From Chloroflexus sp. Y-396-1 (GTDB taxonomy: Bacteria; Chloroflexota; Chloroflexia; Chloroflexales; Chloroflexaceae): a DNA stretch of 64,000 nt. The DNA lies in assembly GCF_000516515.1 (NCBI RefSeq), contig NZ_KI911784.1:496001-560000 (forward strand), written 5' to 3'. Made by a program: the position numbers and the translations under genes. The notes under the pieces were generated by a model. That model searched no databases. It was not told the DNA's origin and saw nothing but the letters and a program-made list of their open reading frames with translations. This document shows, one piece after another, positions 14,986 to 23,891 of the stretch. Within the stretch, counting starts at the first letter, position 1; each line of letters opens with the position of its first letter.

Positions 14986-15693
14986 ATGAATAAATTGTAT
15001 ACAACAGACGAAACTTCTGCCGATCAGGTGTACCAGCAATTGCGTCGGTTACTGATCGAAGGCTACTATCCACCCGGATCGCGCCTGGTTGAAGAACGAC
15101 TCGCGCAAGACCTCGGGGTAAGCCGAACACCGGTGCGACAGGCATTAGTACGAGCTGCCGCCGAAGGATTAGTACAGATCTTTCCCAACCGCGGTGCCGT
15201 GGCTCGTAGTTTTACCGTTGATGATTTGATCGAGATATATGACCTGCGGGCTTTGCTAGAAGGTCACGCCGCCTATCTGGCCGCTCAGCGCATTACTGCC
15301 GAACAGATCATCCGTATGGAGAGCGCTGCAACTGCGCTTGAACGGTCTCTGACGATGACATTCGAGCGCCGACAAGACGAAGTACACTTTTTGGTCGAAC
15401 AGAATGCCATTTTTCACCAGACAATTGCCGAAGCCGCCGGTAATCAGCGCCTGATCACGATGTTGAACCAGATTGTGGCCGTGCCGTTACAGTTTCGTTC
15501 GTTTTACTGGTATCAACCCGAACAACGCCAGATTTCTAACTTTTTTCACCGTACTATTCTCAATGCGCTACGTCTCGGTGATGGTGAACGTGCTCGGGCC
15601 ATGATGCGTGAACACATCTTTTACGGACGTGATGTCCTGTTACAGAGTCGGAATGCGGAAGATTCGTCAGCGTCCGCATTTCGTGAGGAGTAG
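14986..15693 (+). CDS. GntR-family transcription regulator (FadR/FCD type)
   Basis: The protein has 235 residues from ATG 14986. The N-terminal winged helix has LRRLLIEGYYPPGSRLVEE and GVSRTPVRQALVRAAAEGLV. The C-terminal FCD domain carries the metal-ligand pattern typical of the family: D-LRALLEGHAA, then FHQTIAEAAGN and a late H (FFHRTILNAL, MMREHIF). Such proteins bind a small carboxylate or CoA-linked ligand and release DNA. It is the first gene of an operon with the CoA-transferase 7 bases downstream. A second TTGTATACAA site lies at its own start. The ligand is probably an intermediate of the pathway encoded downstream. Confidence 0.85.
   Translation: MNKLYTTDETSADQVYQQLRRLLIEGYYPPGSRLVEERLAQDLGVSRTPVRQALVRAAAEGLVQIFPNRGAVARSFTVDDLIEIYDLRALLEGHAAYLAAQRITAEQIIRMESAATALERSLTMTFERRQDEVHFLVEQNAIFHQTIAEAAGNQRLITMLNQIVAVPLQFRSFYWYQPEQRQISNFFHRTILNALRLGDGERARAMMREHIFYGRDVLLQSRNAEDSSASAFREE
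14995..15004. promoter_or_regulatory. Second TTGTATACAA palindrome at the gntR start
   Basis: TTGTATACAA lies at codons 4-7 of the regulator gene, 140 bases downstream (centre to centre) of the promoter operator. The identical core suggests a second binding site for the same protein, either as a roadblock or for DNA looping. Confidence 0.5.
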
Positions 15694-15699
15694 TTTACT

Positions 15700-16908
15700 G
15701 TGTCGAACCAACGTCCACCACGACCGCTCGATGATATTCGCGTGCTCGAATTGGGAGCGTTTCTCGCCGGCCCGTTCTGCGGTCAGTTGCTGGCCGATTT
15801 TGGCGCCGAGGTGATTAAGGTCGAACCACCCGGCAAGGGTGATCCGATGCGGGAATGGGGTCGCCATCGTTATAAAGGACGAACGCTCTGGTGGCCGGTA
15901 TTGGCCCGCAATAAGAAATCGATCACGATCGACTTGCGGACACCCGATGGCCAGGCGCTAGTGAAGCGGCTAGTTCCCCACGTTGATATGGTGCTGGAGA
16001 ATTTTCGCCCTGGTACACTCGAAGCCTGGGGCCTAGGTTGGGAAGAGTTGCACGCGCTTAACCCTGGCCTGATTATGATCCGGGTCAGCGGCTTCGGACA
16101 GACCGGCCCCTATCGCGATAAGGCTGGCTTCGGTTCAATCGGCGAAGCGATGGGCGGTATTCGTGCCATCACCGGTTTTCCCGACCGTCCACCCACCCGG
16201 ATCGGGATCAGTATCGGTGACTCACTGGCCGCTACCTTCGCCACTATCGGCGCACTGGTTGCGCTCCATCAACGTCAACGGAGCGGCCAGGGCCAGGTGG
16301 TTGATATTGGGATATACGAGGGCGTGCTCGCGCTGATGGAGAGCATGATTCCCGAATATCAATTGACCGGTCATATTCGTGAACGCACCGGTAACATCTT
16401 GCCAAATGTCGCCCCTTCCAATATTTATCCCACCGCTGATGGAAGCTGGTTCGTGATTGGCGCCAATGCCGATACCATCTTCGCCCGACTCGCCCAGGCA
16501 ATGGGCCAGCCCGAACTGGCTACCGATCCGCGTTTCGCAACTCATCAAGCCCGGGGTGAGCATCAAGCTGAACTTGATGATCTGATCGCTGCCTGGACGG
16601 TGAACTACACCGCCGATCAGTTGCAGGCCATAATGGATGAGTATGGCGTTCCCGCCAGTCGTATCTACACTGCTAAAGAGATGCTGAGTGATCCGCATTT
16701 TCTTGCCCGCCAGTCAATCATTGGTGTGCACGATCCCGAATTAGGTGAAATCAAGATGCAAAATGTGGTGCCACGTCTTTCGTCAACCCCTGGCGGAATC
16801 GACTGGACTGGTCCAGCCCTTGGGCAACATAACCGCGAGATTTTCAGTGAATTGCTCGGTTTAAGTGAAGATGAACTGGCTACGCTTCAGGCGAAACGGG
16901 TTATTTGA
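15700..16908 (+). CDS. CaiB/BaiF (family III) CoA-transferase, probably succinyl-CoA:(R)-citramalate CoA-transferase
   Basis: The 402-residue protein starts at GTG 15700, with GAGGAG upstream. Family III hallmarks are VLELGAFLAGPFCGQLLADF near the N-terminus, GAEVIKVEPP, and VLENFRPGTLEAWGLGW; the catalytic aspartate of the family should lie near FGSIGEAMGGIRAITG. In C. aurantiacus a transferase encoded directly beside an HMG-CoA-lyase-like gene converts citramalate to citramalyl-CoA with succinyl-CoA. The same neighbour is present here, so I infer this reaction. Itaconate or a related dicarboxylic acid would be an alternative substrate. Its stop overlaps the start of the lyase gene by one base, so the two are translated together. 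Confidence 0.8.
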   Translation: MSNQRPPRPLDDIRVLELGAFLAGPFCGQLLADFGAEVIKVEPPGKGDPMREWGRHRYKGRTLWWPVLARNKKSITIDLRTPDGQALVKRLVPHVDMVLENFRPGTLEAWGLGWEELHALNPGLIMIRVSGFGQTGPYRDKAGFGSIGEAMGGIRAITGFPDRPPTRIGISIGDSLAATFATIGALVALHQRQRSGQGQVVDIGIYEGVLALMESMIPEYQLTGHIRERTGNILPNVAPSNIYPTADGSWFVIGANADTIFARLAQAMGQPELATDPRFATHQARGEHQAELDDLIAAWTVNYTADQLQAIMDEYGVPASRIYTAKEMLSDPHFLARQSIIGVHDPELGEIKMQNVVPRLSSTPGGIDWTGPALGQHNREIFSELLGLSEDELATLQAKRVI

Positions 16909-17861
16909 TGGAAGCCGTAACGATTATTGATGTCGCTCCACGTGATGGGTTGCAGAACGAACCAGAGGTGTTAGAGCCTGCAACGCGGGTGGCGTTGATT
17001 GAACGCCTGCTTGCTGCCGGTGTTCCACGGATCGAGATTGGTTCGTTTGTAAATCCACGTCAGGTACCGCAAATGGCCGGTACCGACCAAATCGCGCAAA
17101 CGTTGGTTCAACGCGGTTATAATCTGGCTGCGCGCACCAACAACGATGCGTTTCGCTTTACTGCTCTTGCCCCTAATCAACGTGGGTACGAATTAGCCGC
17201 TGCTGCCGGATTACGTCATGTTCGGTTGGTCCTGGCAGCCAGCGATGGCCTTAATCAGGCTAATTTTAAGCGCACCACTGCCGCTTCGCTGGCCGAATTC
17301 AGCCACCTAGCCCTTCGTATCCGAAATGATGGGTTATCGTTTGGGGTTGCCATCGGCGCTGCCTTTGGTTGTCCCTTCGACGGTTACGTGCCGGTTGAAC
17401 GAGTTCTCGCTATTGCCGAACACGCTGCCGATCTAGGAGCGAACGAGATCATCCTGGCCGACACCACCGGTATGGCTGTGCCGACCCAGGTCGCCACTGT
17501 ATGCCAGATGGTTTTGAAACGGGTTCCAGATACGACCATTACCATTCATCTACACAACACGCGCAATACCGGCTACGCCAATGCCTTCGCTGCCTGGCAG
17601 GTCGGTATCCGCTCGTTCGATGCTGCCCTTGGCGGAATCGGTGGCTGCCCCTTCGCCCCGCGGGCAGTTGGCAATATCGCCAGCGAAGACTTGGTTCATC
17701 TTTTTAACGGTTTGGGGGTACCGACCGGGATCGATCTACCGGCCTTGCTCTCCGCATCCGACTGGCTTAGCTCAATCCTGGCTCGACCCTTACCGGCCCT
17801 GGTTGGCAAGGCCGGGCCGGTGTATCCACAGGTGGCACCGCTTATCAGCCACCGATTATAA
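16908..17861 (+). CDS. ccl: HMG-CoA lyase-family enzyme, probably (R)-citramalyl-CoA lyase
   Basis: The 317-residue protein has a DRE-TIM-barrel beginning VTIIDVAPRDGLQNEPEVL, a metal-site HLHNTRNTGYANAF, and the catalytic cysteine loop GGIGGCPFAPRAVGN near the end. All are hallmarks of HMG-CoA lyases. In Chloroflexus the homologue next to the CoA-transferase splits (R)-citramalyl-CoA into acetyl-CoA and pyruvate, and I assign that by context; HMG-CoA itself is an alternative. ATG 16908 shares its A with the transferase stop. Cytoplasmic. Confidence 0.8.
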   Translation: MEAVTIIDVAPRDGLQNEPEVLEPATRVALIERLLAAGVPRIEIGSFVNPRQVPQMAGTDQIAQTLVQRGYNLAARTNNDAFRFTALAPNQRGYELAAAAGLRHVRLVLAASDGLNQANFKRTTAASLAEFSHLALRIRNDGLSFGVAIGAAFGCPFDGYVPVERVLAIAEHAADLGANEIILADTTGMAVPTQVATVCQMVLKRVPDTTITIHLHNTRNTGYANAFAAWQVGIRSFDAALGGIGGCPFAPRAVGNIASEDLVHLFNGLGVPTGIDLPALLSASDWLSSILARPLPALVGKAGPVYPQVAPLISHRL

Positions 17862-17902
17862 CGTGTTTGGGGAGTGTGTAACTGATTGGGAGGAATGAAC
17901 AC

Positions 17903-19948
17903 ATGAGTTACCGTATTGGAGTCGATGTCGGCGGCACATTTACCGACTTGATGCTCTTCGATGAGGAGAGCGGGCGCTACTGGCGTCATAAGACCCCCTC
18001 CACACCGCACGATCCATCAGAGGCTGTGCTGAACGGTATTGCAGCCATCTGTCAGCAGGCCGGTATCGAACCTGCACAAGTCGCCCAGATCATGCACGGC
18101 ACCACTGTTGCCACCAATGTCATTCTCGAAGGAAAGGGTGCTCGCGTCGGCCTGGTGACGACCGAAGGCTTTAAGCAGATTTTGCACCTCGCTCGCTCAC
18201 AAACCCCAGGCCCGCTCGCCGGCTGGATGATTATGATCAAGCCCGAACCACCGGCAACGCTTGCCGATACCCGTGAAGTGCGCGAACGAATGAGTGCTCG
18301 CGGTGAGGTGGTGCGTCCGCTCGACGAGGCCCACGCCGAAGAGGTGATCCGCGAATTAGTTGCTTCGGGTATTGATTCGCTGACGATCTCGTTGATTAAC
18401 TCGTATGCGAATCCCGATCACGAACGCCGTCTGAAAGCGATTGCCCAACGGATCGCCCCTCATCTGCCGGTCACCATCTCTTATGATGTGCTGCCGGAGT
18501 TCCGCGAGTATGAGCGCACGCTCACTGCAACGATGAACGCTTATGTCAAGCCGAAGGTCAAAACCTACGTTCACAACCTCGATCAAAGCCTGCGCCAACA
18601 GGGTGTGCGGGCGAAGCTCAACATTCTACGCTCAGACGCCGGGCTAATGACGGCTGAAACAACAGAGGAAAATCCGGTCTATACCTTGCTCTCCGGGCCT
18701 TCAGGTGGTGTGGCCGGAGCGTTGCACATCGCAGTGCGTGCTGGTTATCCGAACATTCTGACCTTTGATATGGGTGGGACATCGACCGATGTCTCGCTCT
18801 GTATGGGTGAACCCAACATTGCCCGCGAGACGGTGCTCGGTTATTTTCCGGTCAAAGTACCCTCGATTGATGTGCGCTCAGTTGGTGCTGGCGGCGGTTC
18901 GATTGCCCACGTTCCCTCCCTTACCCGTGCTTTGCGTGTCGGCCCACAAAGTGCTGGCGCTGTTCCAGGCCCGGCTTGTTACGGCAAAGGTGGAACCGAA
19001 CCAACAGTCACCGATGCCAATCTGGTTTGTGGGTACTTACCGCCGAGTATTCTCGGTGGAGCAATGCAACTCGATCTGGCCGCTGCCAAGGCCGCTATCC
19101 AGAAAATCGCCGATGCAACTGGTCTGAGTTTGATGGACGCAGCCGAAGGGATTCTCCGGATTGTCAATGAAAACATGTTCGGTGCTCTCCGTCTGGTGAG
19201 CGTTCAACGCGGCTTCGACCCGCGCCAGTTCGCCCTGATGGCTTTCGGTGGCGCCGGACCACTCCACGGCAATGCGTTGGCCGAACTGCTCGGTTGTTAT
19301 CCGGTTATTGTACCTCCCGCTCCCGGTTTGCTCTGTGCTATGGGTGATCTGAGCGCCGATTATCGCGATGAGTTCGCTCGCACCTACATCCGTACAATTG
19401 ATCGAGTAGATCAGGAAGAGATGGTAAGCATCTTGCGCGAACTCGGTCAAGAAGCGCAAACTATGCTGACCGATGAAGCAATACCACTGGAGCGTCAGGA
19501 GATTCGCTATTTCGTCGATATGCGCTACTACCGGCAAGGTTACGAGATGCCTATCGCCGTTAACGAAGCCGAGTTCAACCAAGACCTCATTCCGCTGCTG
19601 GTGCAACGTTTCAACGAATTACACGACCGTACCTACGGCTTTATGCTCGATACGAACGTCGAAATCGTAAACCTGCGAGCCGTCGGTATCGGTCGGGTAA
19701 CCAAAGTTGAATTACCTGAAGCAGAACCGGGCGATCCCGATCCCAGCAGTGCTTACAGCGGCGATCATCGAATATACCGTCATGGCGAGTGGATGACGGC
19801 GAAGCTCTACGACCGGAATAAATTGCGCCCCGGTATGCAGGTTGAAGGACCGGCCATCATCACCGAAGTAGACAGCACAACGGTTGTCTTACCCGGTCAT
19901 ACAGCTACCGTCGATCGCTTCTTCAATCTCCTGATCAACCGTAGTTAA
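17903..19948 (+). CDS. Hydantoinase/oxoprolinase A subunit (HyuA-type)
   Basis: The 681-residue protein has the HyuA layout: an ASKHA-type ATPase start RIGVDVGGTFTDLMLFDEE, then HGTTVATNVILEGKGARVG, a central LLSGPSGGVAGALHIA and FDMGGTSTDVSL, and GFDPRQFALMAFGGAGPLHG. The family covers ATP-dependent N-methylhydantoinases, 5-oxoprolinase, and acetone or acetophenone carboxylases. The exact substrate cannot be decided. GGGAGG precedes the ATG. It is 42 bases after the lyase gene and paired with the B subunit 23 bases downstream. Confidence 0.85.
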   Translation: MSYRIGVDVGGTFTDLMLFDEESGRYWRHKTPSTPHDPSEAVLNGIAAICQQAGIEPAQVAQIMHGTTVATNVILEGKGARVGLVTTEGFKQILHLARSQTPGPLAGWMIMIKPEPPATLADTREVRERMSARGEVVRPLDEAHAEEVIRELVASGIDSLTISLINSYANPDHERRLKAIAQRIAPHLPVTISYDVLPEFREYERTLTATMNAYVKPKVKTYVHNLDQSLRQQGVRAKLNILRSDAGLMTAETTEENPVYTLLSGPSGGVAGALHIAVRAGYPNILTFDMGGTSTDVSLCMGEPNIARETVLGYFPVKVPSIDVRSVGAGGGSIAHVPSLTRALRVGPQSAGAVPGPACYGKGGTEPTVTDANLVCGYLPPSILGGAMQLDLAAAKAAIQKIADATGLSLMDAAEGILRIVNENMFGALRLVSVQRGFDPRQFALMAFGGAGPLHGNALAELLGCYPVIVPPAPGLLCAMGDLSADYRDEFARTYIRTIDRVDQEEMVSILRELGQEAQTMLTDEAIPLERQEIRYFVDMRYYRQGYEMPIAVNEAEFNQDLIPLLVQRFNELHDRTYGFMLDTNVEIVNLRAVGIGRVTKVELPEAEPGDPDPSSAYSGDHRIYRHGEWMTAKLYDRNKLRPGMQVEGPAIITEVDSTTVVLPGHTATVDRFFNLLINRS

Positions 19949-19971
19949 TCACAGCGAGGAGTGTGCTACGT

Positions 19972-21906
19972 ATGGCAACGAATCTCAAAATTGCGACCAT
20001 TCCCCAAATCGATATTGATCCGGTGACTCTCGACATCATCGAGAATGCGCTTAAGAACACGCGCTACGAAATGGATGCAGTGCTTTATCGCACCGCAATG
20101 AGTCCGGTGATCCGTGAACAACATGACCAGTTTCCAATGATTACAGACCCGTATGGCCGGATGATTGTCGGTCAATTCGGCTCGTATATTGCCGGTCTGC
20201 TCGACAACTGGGATCAGACCATCGAGCCTGGCGATGTTATTTTGCTCTCCGATCCCTATCTTTGCGGCGGTGCCATCAGTCATATCAACGATCTCCTCGT
20301 TATGCTGCCCATTTTTTACGGTGAAGGCGACGATCGTGAATTGATCGGCTGGGCCAGCATGTTCGGCCATGCCCAGGATGTTGGCGGGCCATTGCCTGGC
20401 TCGCTACCGACCACTGCTACCACCATCTTCGGTGAAGGGTTGCGCCTGCCCCCGGTCAAAATCTACGAGCGAGGTAAACTCAACCGTGCTGTCCTCGATA
20501 TTATGCTCAACAATGTGCGCCAACCCGAAATGAATCGGGCTGACCTCATGGCAATTATTGCCAGTTGCCGTACTGCCGAAAAGCGGGTGATCGAGTTATG
20601 CAACCGCTTCGGCAAAGATGTCTACCTGGCTGCCACCCAGGCGCTGCTTGATCGCACATACCGGGCGATGAAGGAGCTGATTGTCCGTAACCTGCCCGAA
20701 GAGCCACAGTCGTTCGAGGATTATGTGGATGACGATGGTCTGGGGAATGGTCCGTTTAAGATGAAGCTGACGATCTGGCGTGAGGGCCACGAAGCCTATT
20801 TCGATTGGACGGGAACCGACCCCCAGGCGATGGGGCCAATCAATTTCTATCTCAACGAGTCGATGTTCAAGATGTTCATCGGCGTCTACCTGATTATGGT
20901 CTTCGACCCCCAAATCCTGTTCAATGACGGCTTCTACCCCCTCCTCCACGTCACCATGCCCAAAGGAAGCTTGATCCAGCCTGAATTTCCGGCTGCCCTC
21001 GGTTGTCGCACCCACGCCCTGACCCGCCTGTTCGACGTGCTCGGCGGTGCACTTGCCAAACGAGCACCAGAATTTACGACTGCTGCCGGTTATGGTACCT
21101 CGCCTTACCTGCTCTACTCTGGCTACGACAAGGATGGCGAGTTCTTCTACCTGATGGAGATCAACTACGGCGGTATCCCCGGTCGCCCAATTGGCGATGG
21201 TATGGATGGTCACTCGTGGTGGCCCTTGTTCACCAATATTCCTACCGAATATCTGGAGAGCTATTATCCGATTCGTATTGAACGCTATACCAGCATCATG
21301 GACTCCGGAGGCGCCGGTTTTCATCGCGGCGGGAATGGTATCGAGAAGATTTACACCTTTCTCGAACCAGGCGAAATTTCAATTCACGATGATCGCTGGT
21401 TAACACCACCGTGGGGAATTGTAGGCGGAAAACCGGGGAGTCGATCCAGTAAGCTTCTGGTGCGCACCGACGGTAGCAAACAGGTACTGCCCAGTAAGTG
21501 CGACCAAATTGCCGTAGAGCCGGGCGACCAACTGATCTATCGTACTGCTGGCGGTGGTGGCTGGAAAGACCCATTGACTCGCCCCCCAGAAGCGGTTCAA
21601 CGCGATGTACGCTATGGTCTGGTCAGTCGCGAGAAGGCGTTGAACGATTACGGTGTCGTGCTTCGCGATGATCTCACGATTGACGAAGCGGCTACCGAGG
21701 CCAAACGGGCCGAACTGGCTGCCGCACGTGGCGAAATTAAGAGTTTCGATTTTGGTCCACCGCTTGACGAGCTACTGGCAAACGCCGAAGCCGAAACCGG
21801 TCTACCGGCACCTCGCAAGCCCCAACCGGTACGTTGGGCAGTTGCCCGCGCTGCCCGTCGCGAGCGAATGGCCACTTCCCAACCATCAGCCGTCACCGCT
21901 GATTAA
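19972..21906 (+). CDS. Hydantoinase/oxoprolinase B subunit (HyuB-type)
   Basis: The protein has 644 residues from ATG 19972, chosen because AGGAG stands 10 bases upstream, while the in-frame GTG at 19963 is too close to it. HyuB-typical parts are IDIDPVTLDIIENALKNTRY, SPVIREQHDQFPMI, the glycine-rich SGGAGFHRGGNG and YRTAGGGGWKDPLTRPPEAV. The B subunit works with HyuA in ATP-driven opening or carboxylation of its substrate; the long chain has no membrane segment. A tail of about 60 residues after GGGGWKDP, rich in Ala and Glu, is usual for the family. Confidence 0.85.
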   Translation: MATNLKIATIPQIDIDPVTLDIIENALKNTRYEMDAVLYRTAMSPVIREQHDQFPMITDPYGRMIVGQFGSYIAGLLDNWDQTIEPGDVILLSDPYLCGGAISHINDLLVMLPIFYGEGDDRELIGWASMFGHAQDVGGPLPGSLPTTATTIFGEGLRLPPVKIYERGKLNRAVLDIMLNNVRQPEMNRADLMAIIASCRTAEKRVIELCNRFGKDVYLAATQALLDRTYRAMKELIVRNLPEEPQSFEDYVDDDGLGNGPFKMKLTIWREGHEAYFDWTGTDPQAMGPINFYLNESMFKMFIGVYLIMVFDPQILFNDGFYPLLHVTMPKGSLIQPEFPAALGCRTHALTRLFDVLGGALAKRAPEFTTAAGYGTSPYLLYSGYDKDGEFFYLMEINYGGIPGRPIGDGMDGHSWWPLFTNIPTEYLESYYPIRIERYTSIMDSGGAGFHRGGNGIEKIYTFLEPGEISIHDDRWLTPPWGIVGGKPGSRSSKLLVRTDGSKQVLPSKCDQIAVEPGDQLIYRTAGGGGWKDPLTRPPEAVQRDVRYGLVSREKALNDYGVVLRDDLTIDEAATEAKRAELAAARGEIKSFDFGPPLDELLANAEAETGLPAPRKPQPVRWAVARAARRERMATSQPSAVTAD

Positions 21907-21918
21907 TTAGTAACTGTC

Positions 21919-21940
21919 GGGGCGAATCATCATTCGCCCC
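21919..21940 (+). promoter_or_regulatory. Perfect hairpin between hyuB-type and amidase genes
   Basis: GGGGCGAAT-CATC-ATTCGCCCC gives a 9-base-pair stem with a 4-base loop, 12 bases after the hyuB stop. No T-run follows, so it is not a standard terminator. It could be a partial terminator or an mRNA-stabilising or processing element that lowers or separates expression of the last gene. Confidence 0.6.
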
Positions 21941-21960
21941 ATTAGAAGGAGCCATTTGCG

Positions 21961-22617
21961 ATGACCGATTACGACCACCTAGCTGCCGATTACCGCCAGC
22001 ACGGATTGGCTGGTCGCGTCGGCTTTGGTCAATCACCCGCCTTGCTCGTCATCGACTTCATTAAGGCTTATACCACACCTGGCTCGCCCCTTTATGCCGC
22101 GCCGGGGGTTCCAGATGCTGTGCGGGCCAGTCAGCCACTGCTGGCTGCTGCCCGTGCTGCTGCCATTCCCATTATCTTCACAACTGTTGTCTACGCCAGT
22201 GATGGCCGAGATGGCGGTATCTTCATTCAGAAAGTCCCTGCACTCCGTCAACTCACCCACGACTCACCACTTGTCGCCATTGTTGATGAACTCCGCCCCC
22301 AACCCAATGAACTAGTCATCGAAAAGAAATACGCCAGTGCCTTCTTCGGTACCCATCTTGCTGCGACCCTGACTGCAATGCGAGTTGATACGCTGATTAT
22401 GGTCGGGTGTTCGACCAGTGGTTGCATCAGGGCCAGTGCAGTTGACGGAATGCAGCATGGCTTCCGCGTCATTGTACCCCGTGAGTGTGTCGGCGACCGT
22501 GCGCCTGAACCACACCTCGCCAATCTATTCGATATTGATAGCAAATACGGCGATGTCGTGAGTCTTGCAGAGGTGCTGACCTACCTCGAACGGTTGAGCC
22601 ATTCCATCACTTCCTAA
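21961..22617 (+). CDS. Isochorismatase-like cysteine hydrolase, N-carbamoylsarcosine amidase type
   Basis: The 218-residue protein has the catalytic layout of this superfamily: Asp in ALLVIDFIKAYT, Lys in VIEKKYASAFFGT and the nucleophile Cys in MVGCSTSGCIRASAVDG. The GCSTSGC-R form and the N-terminal extension YDHLAADYRQHGL are what I know from N-carbamoylsarcosine amidases. After a hydantoinase pair such an enzyme would remove CO2 and NH3 from a carbamoyl product. AAGGAG precedes the ATG. It closes the operon; only repeats follow. Confidence 0.8.
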   Translation: MTDYDHLAADYRQHGLAGRVGFGQSPALLVIDFIKAYTTPGSPLYAAPGVPDAVRASQPLLAAARAAAIPIIFTTVVYASDGRDGGIFIQKVPALRQLTHDSPLVAIVDELRPQPNELVIEKKYASAFFGTHLAATLTAMRVDTLIMVGCSTSGCIRASAVDGMQHGFRVIVPRECVGDRAPEPHLANLFDIDSKYGDVVSLAEVLTYLERLSHSITS

Positions 22618-22784
22618 GCCGGAATCGGCAGGTGGAAGCATCATGCAGAACCGTTAGTACCGACAATAGGAATGGCAAAGTGCAGAGATGATCTCAGCAT
22701 CGTCCTGTCCCACCCCAAACGGTACTGAAAGGCCTCTGCATTGTGATAGAAAAGGGGGAAGGTGTGGGCCGCCCTCACCCCCGA

Positions 22785-22811
22785 CCCCTCTCCCGCGCTG
22801 CGGGAGAGGGG
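22785..22811. repeat. Dispersed palindromic repeat, family A
   Basis: CCCCTCTCCCGC-GCT-GCGGGAGAGGGG is a perfect 12-base-pair hairpin. It belongs to a family of C-rich/G-rich elements in several gaps of the window (near 22880, 22949, 29680, 30190, 33650 and 33900). It could also stop transcription of the upstream operon, but no T-run follows. Confidence 0.6.
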
Positions 22812-22948
22812 TGATCTGGGTTGTGGACGCGGTATCGTTGACAGACGCCGGCACAGAACCGCCACGGCTACGCTCACCTGCCCCCTTTCCTCTCCCTTGG
22901 TGGGAGCGGCAGGGGCGGAAGGGGGAAGGTGTGGGCGCATCATCCCCC

Positions 22949-23026
22949 CCTTCCTCTCCCGCAGCGTGGGAGAGGAAGGAGGTTGGGAGGAAGGTGTGGG
23001 CACCAGGCACGCTCTGCAGTACAGCC
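22949..23026. repeat. Dispersed palindromic repeat, family A, second copy with tail
   Basis: CCTTCCTCTCCC at 22949-22960 pairs with GGGAGAGGAAGG at 22968-22979. After AAGGTGTGGGCAC follows CAGGCACGCTCTGCAGTAC (from about 23004), which recurs as CAGGCATGCTCCGCAGCAC near 29737 and, inverted, near 33625. The shared order of hairpin plus tail shows a real element of roughly 100 bases. Confidence 0.55.
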
Positions 23027-23163
23027 ATTGAAAACGTTAAAGAACCTGATGCGTTATTTCCTTCATATTGACTCTACACAAAAATATCATAGAATAGTAG
23101 ATACGACACAAGCGTTGTGTCGCTGGCCGTTCTTTATCTGTAGAAAGCGCATGGTTTTGAGCG

Positions 23164-23808
23164 ATGCGCCAGCATTATGGCTGGATCATTCTGGCAGGTG
23201 TGGTTGTTGCATTGAGTGGCTGTCTTTCGACATTACCCAATCATCTGGACGTGAGCGGACCATTACCGGCAACATTGCCACCACTGGCACAAACACTCCG
23301 TGCAGCGACAGCACCGACGTTACCAACGCCGGTGCAATCGCCATTTGTACCTTCAATCACTAGCACAGCAACAGTGGCTATTATCGTCACAACTCCCGAA
23401 CCGGTAACTGTCATTCCGCCAACACCTACCCTGGCACCAGTGCCAACACTCGTCTTACCAACCTTACCTGCGCTATCGAATGAAGAACGATGGCGTTTTC
23501 AGCAGCTTAACCGTCAAATTTTTCCTGAACCTCGTTTATATAGTACAAAACGCAGTCAATTGTACTGGTATGATCCGGTAAATCAGCAAACCGTTTTGCT
23601 TGGCGTTATAAATGGTGAATTTATAGCACAAGCGACCTTTACATTTCGTGAAAATGGTCAATTAGCGCTTGAGGTGCCTTATGAAATTAACCGAAGTTAC
23701 GGTCTTTCAGCGCTCTCTCCCGCAGTTATCGAACGTATCCGTGCCGCTGGCTTCACTGATTGGATAGAAACATTCGTATTCCTAACTTCCGATGTTCAAT
23801 CAAAGTAG
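23164..23808 (+). CDS. Putative lipoprotein
   Basis: The 214-residue protein has a signal peptide WIILAGVVVALSGC with lipobox LSGC (Cys20). A low-complexity linker of about 70 residues follows, rich in Pro and Thr (for example TTPEPVTVIPPTPTLAPVP). Then comes a globular part of about 110 residues with FPEPRLYSTKRSQLYWYDP. It is expected to be anchored to the outer face of the membrane. I do not recognise the C-terminal domain. The base composition of the gene is slightly more A/T-rich than its neighbours. It stands alone after the repeats and before the membrane protein at 23892. Confidence 0.7.
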   Translation: MRQHYGWIILAGVVVALSGCLSTLPNHLDVSGPLPATLPPLAQTLRAATAPTLPTPVQSPFVPSITSTATVAIIVTTPEPVTVIPPTPTLAPVPTLVLPTLPALSNEERWRFQQLNRQIFPEPRLYSTKRSQLYWYDPVNQQTVLLGVINGEFIAQATFTFRENGQLALEVPYEINRSYGLSALSPAVIERIRAAGFTDWIETFVFLTSDVQSK

Positions 23809-23891
23809 CCTGAATGGTTACAACGTGTTTCCAGCGTCGTTGTATAATAAAGTCGCTTATCCTCGTTCAGAGTTAGGAGAAGGAAATCGCC

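Noticed and set aside
20596-21324. 242-codon minus-strand frame inside the hyuB-type gene
   Set aside because: Long antisense frames are common in GC-rich coding DNA; the sense frame has family motifs throughout.
22641-23071. Overlapping frames of 90-127 codons on both strands
   Set aside because: They are generated by the family A repeats; the products are low-complexity and Ser/Arg/Pro-rich.
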